Shown here: positions 5,529 to 6,426 of the stretch, piece after piece
Numbering within the stretch: the stretch's first letter is position 1
How the letters are laid out: the number at the start of each line of letters is the position of its first letter
Source of the DNA: Armatimonadota bacterium
GTDB lineage: Bacteria; Armatimonadota; JAAZEB01
Length of the DNA stretch: 6,426 nt
Assembly (NCBI GenBank): GCA_012841485.1
Contig: DUUU01000137.1
Location: 1-6,426 of the forward strand
Direction of reading: 5' to 3'
Made by a program: the position numbers and the translations under genes
The notes under the pieces: model-generated
What the model saw: only the letters and a program-made list of their open reading frames with translations
Database searches by the model: none
What the model was told of the DNA's origin: nothing

Positions 5529-6377
5529 ATGAAGATATCGGCAACGACGGTGATGCTGCCGGAGTATGATCTGGTGCAGACGTGCGAGCTGCTGCAGCGG
5601 CTTGGCTTCGACGGCGTAGAGTGGCGCGTGCGCCGGCTCGCGCCCGGCCAGGAGAACGCCGCGCCCAGCGCCTGGGGCCGGCACCTCTCCGACCTCTCTC
5701 CCGAAAATATCCTCTCGCGCGCCGCGGAAGTCAAGCGTGTCTGCGCGGATCATGGCCTGGGCATCGCCGGGTTTGCCTCGGCTTGCTCCGCGCGTGACCG
5801 GGAGCAGGTCCATCTCCTGGCCGAAGGCGCGCAGGCGTGTGGCTGCCCAGCCATCCGGTTGAGCTGCCCGCGCGGCTACAACGGCGAGGTGAATTACCAT
5901 GAGCTGTACCAGGAGGCCGTGGATGCCTATGGCGAGGCGCTGGAGATCACCCGGAAATACGGCGTGAAGGTCCTGGTCGAAATGCACGGGGGCACCATCC
6001 ATCCCAGCGCCTCCCTGGCCTACCGCATTGTCTCCAACTTCCCCGCGACCGATATCGGCGTCATCTACGACCCGCAGAATATGGTGCGCGACGGCTTCGA
6101 GACGATTCCGCTCGCCGTCCAGCTACTCGGGGACTACCTGGCCCACCTGCACGTCGGCGCGCACCGCCCCGAGCCGGGCGACGTCGATGAGAAGGGCACC
6201 CAGAAGTGGAACTGGCGCGCCGTGCCGATGGGCATGGGCCTCTTCGATTTCCCGAAGCTTTTCGAATGCCTGCGGGCTGTGAACTACTCCGGCTATATCT
6301 CCATCGAGGACTTCGCGGGAGATCGCACCGCCGAGGAAAAGCTCTCCAGCGGCATCGCCTACCTGCGCTCGCTCTAA
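5529..6377 (+). CDS. Sugar phosphate isomerase/epimerase-like TIM-barrel enzyme (xylose isomerase-like, AP endonuclease 2 superfamily), 282 aa
   Basis: The protein begins directly with the first barrel strand (MKISATTVML) and FDGVEWRV (27-34), typical of the xylose-isomerase-like family that interconverts sugars or related polyols using a divalent metal. Probable metal ligands are well placed: glutamate 151 in VLVEMHGG, aspartate 181 in VIYDPQNM, histidine 208 in LAHLHVGA and glutamate 260 in YISIEDF. Length is normal for the family (about 260-300). The usual G-E-G-x-x-D/x-F turn before the last helices reads GMGLFDF (235-241), so the glutamate is replaced by methionine. It is a single gene here, without sugar transporter, kinase or dehydrogenase neighbours in view, so the substrate cannot be named. 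No clear promoter hexamers are seen in the 180-nt spacer upstream. Family assignment is strong; the precise reaction is unknown and some members act as hydroxypyruvate isomerase or inositol-catabolic enzymes. Confidence 0.88.
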   Translation: MKISATTVMLPEYDLVQTCELLQRLGFDGVEWRVRRLAPGQENAAPSAWGRHLSDLSPENILSRAAEVKRVCADHGLGIAGFASACSARDREQVHLLAEGAQACGCPAIRLSCPRGYNGEVNYHELYQEAVDAYGEALEITRKYGVKVLVEMHGGTIHPSASLAYRIVSNFPATDIGVIYDPQNMVRDGFETIPLAVQLLGDYLAHLHVGAHRPEPGDVDEKGTQKWNWRAVPMGMGLFDFPKLFECLRAVNYSGYISIEDFAGDRTAEEKLSSGIAYLRSL

Positions 6378-6394
6378 ACCCTGTGTCGCTCCTC

Positions 6395-6426
6395 CTTCTC
6401 CCTCCCCATCTTGGGGGAGGGAGGGG
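6395..6426 (+). terminator. Long C-rich/G-rich hairpin after the isomerase-like gene: terminator or dispersed repeat, cut by the window edge
   Basis: Starting 18 nt after the stop codon, CCCTCCCC (6400-6407) pairs with GGGGAGGG (6414-6421) around a 6-nt loop. The stem extends outwards to 6395 and 6426 with two G-T wobbles, giving about 13 pairs. The strand is pyrimidine-rich before the loop and purine-rich after it. A T-run, if any, lies beyond the window. Similar CTCCC...GGGAG elements recur in intergenic DNA of many high-GC genomes. Confidence 0.55.

Noticed and set aside
5352..6002. Minus-strand open frame (216 codons) over the isomerase-like gene
   Set aside because: It overlaps a clearly assigned enzyme gene in antisense, has no ribosome site I can support and shows no domain.

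Overview
The window is high-GC bacterial DNA with six well-supported protein genes, one candidate small gene and two compact control regions. There is no rRNA, tRNA, transposase, phage gene or CRISPR array. Strong GGAGG-type ribosome sites precede most genes. The gene types (a URO-D/corrinoid-methyltransferase-like protein, a sugar phosphate isomerase-like TIM barrel, a CPBP protease and large CWB2-like membrane proteins) would fit a free-living lineage such as Armatimonadota or Chloroflexota. That assignment is a guess from gene style; no marker gene is present.

Left part (1-3792, all minus strand). A two-gene operon runs right to left: a 724-residue polytopic membrane protein (3792-1618) followed one base later by a 404-residue membrane-anchored protein (1616-402). 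The downstream start is served by a ribosome site inside the upstream gene, so the two are almost certainly translationally coupled. Both carry about three degenerate repeats resembling cell-wall-binding repeat 2 (CWB2) and share a GWGI...LANP segment, so they look like divergent paralogues acting together at the outer face of the cytoplasmic membrane. The larger one also has an N-terminal stress-protein-like domain with two glycine-rich helices and a C-terminal multi-helix block resembling DUF4396. Beyond a 35-nt hairpin repeat, the N-terminal 99 residues of a URO-D-like protein run off the left edge.

Centre (3793-4281). A 489-nt gap separates the divergent CWB2-like operon and the CPBP gene. 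It holds a candidate 65-codon membrane peptide on the minus strand, a 9-bp inverted repeat with a 14-nt centre, a second copy of the 35-nt hairpin repeat and a good extended -10 promoter for the CPBP gene.

Right part (4282-6426). A CPBP-family intramembrane protease (plus) converges on a small three-helix membrane protein (minus). A 180-nt divergent spacer with a nested hairpin follows. Then comes a 282-residue TIM-barrel sugar isomerase/epimerase-like enzyme (plus), and the window ends in a long C-rich/G-rich hairpin that is probably its terminator or a dispersed repeat.

The most interesting item is the coupled pair of CWB2-like membrane proteins, because of the unusual domain combination and the possible small membrane peptide upstream. 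Everything functional about that pair is inference.
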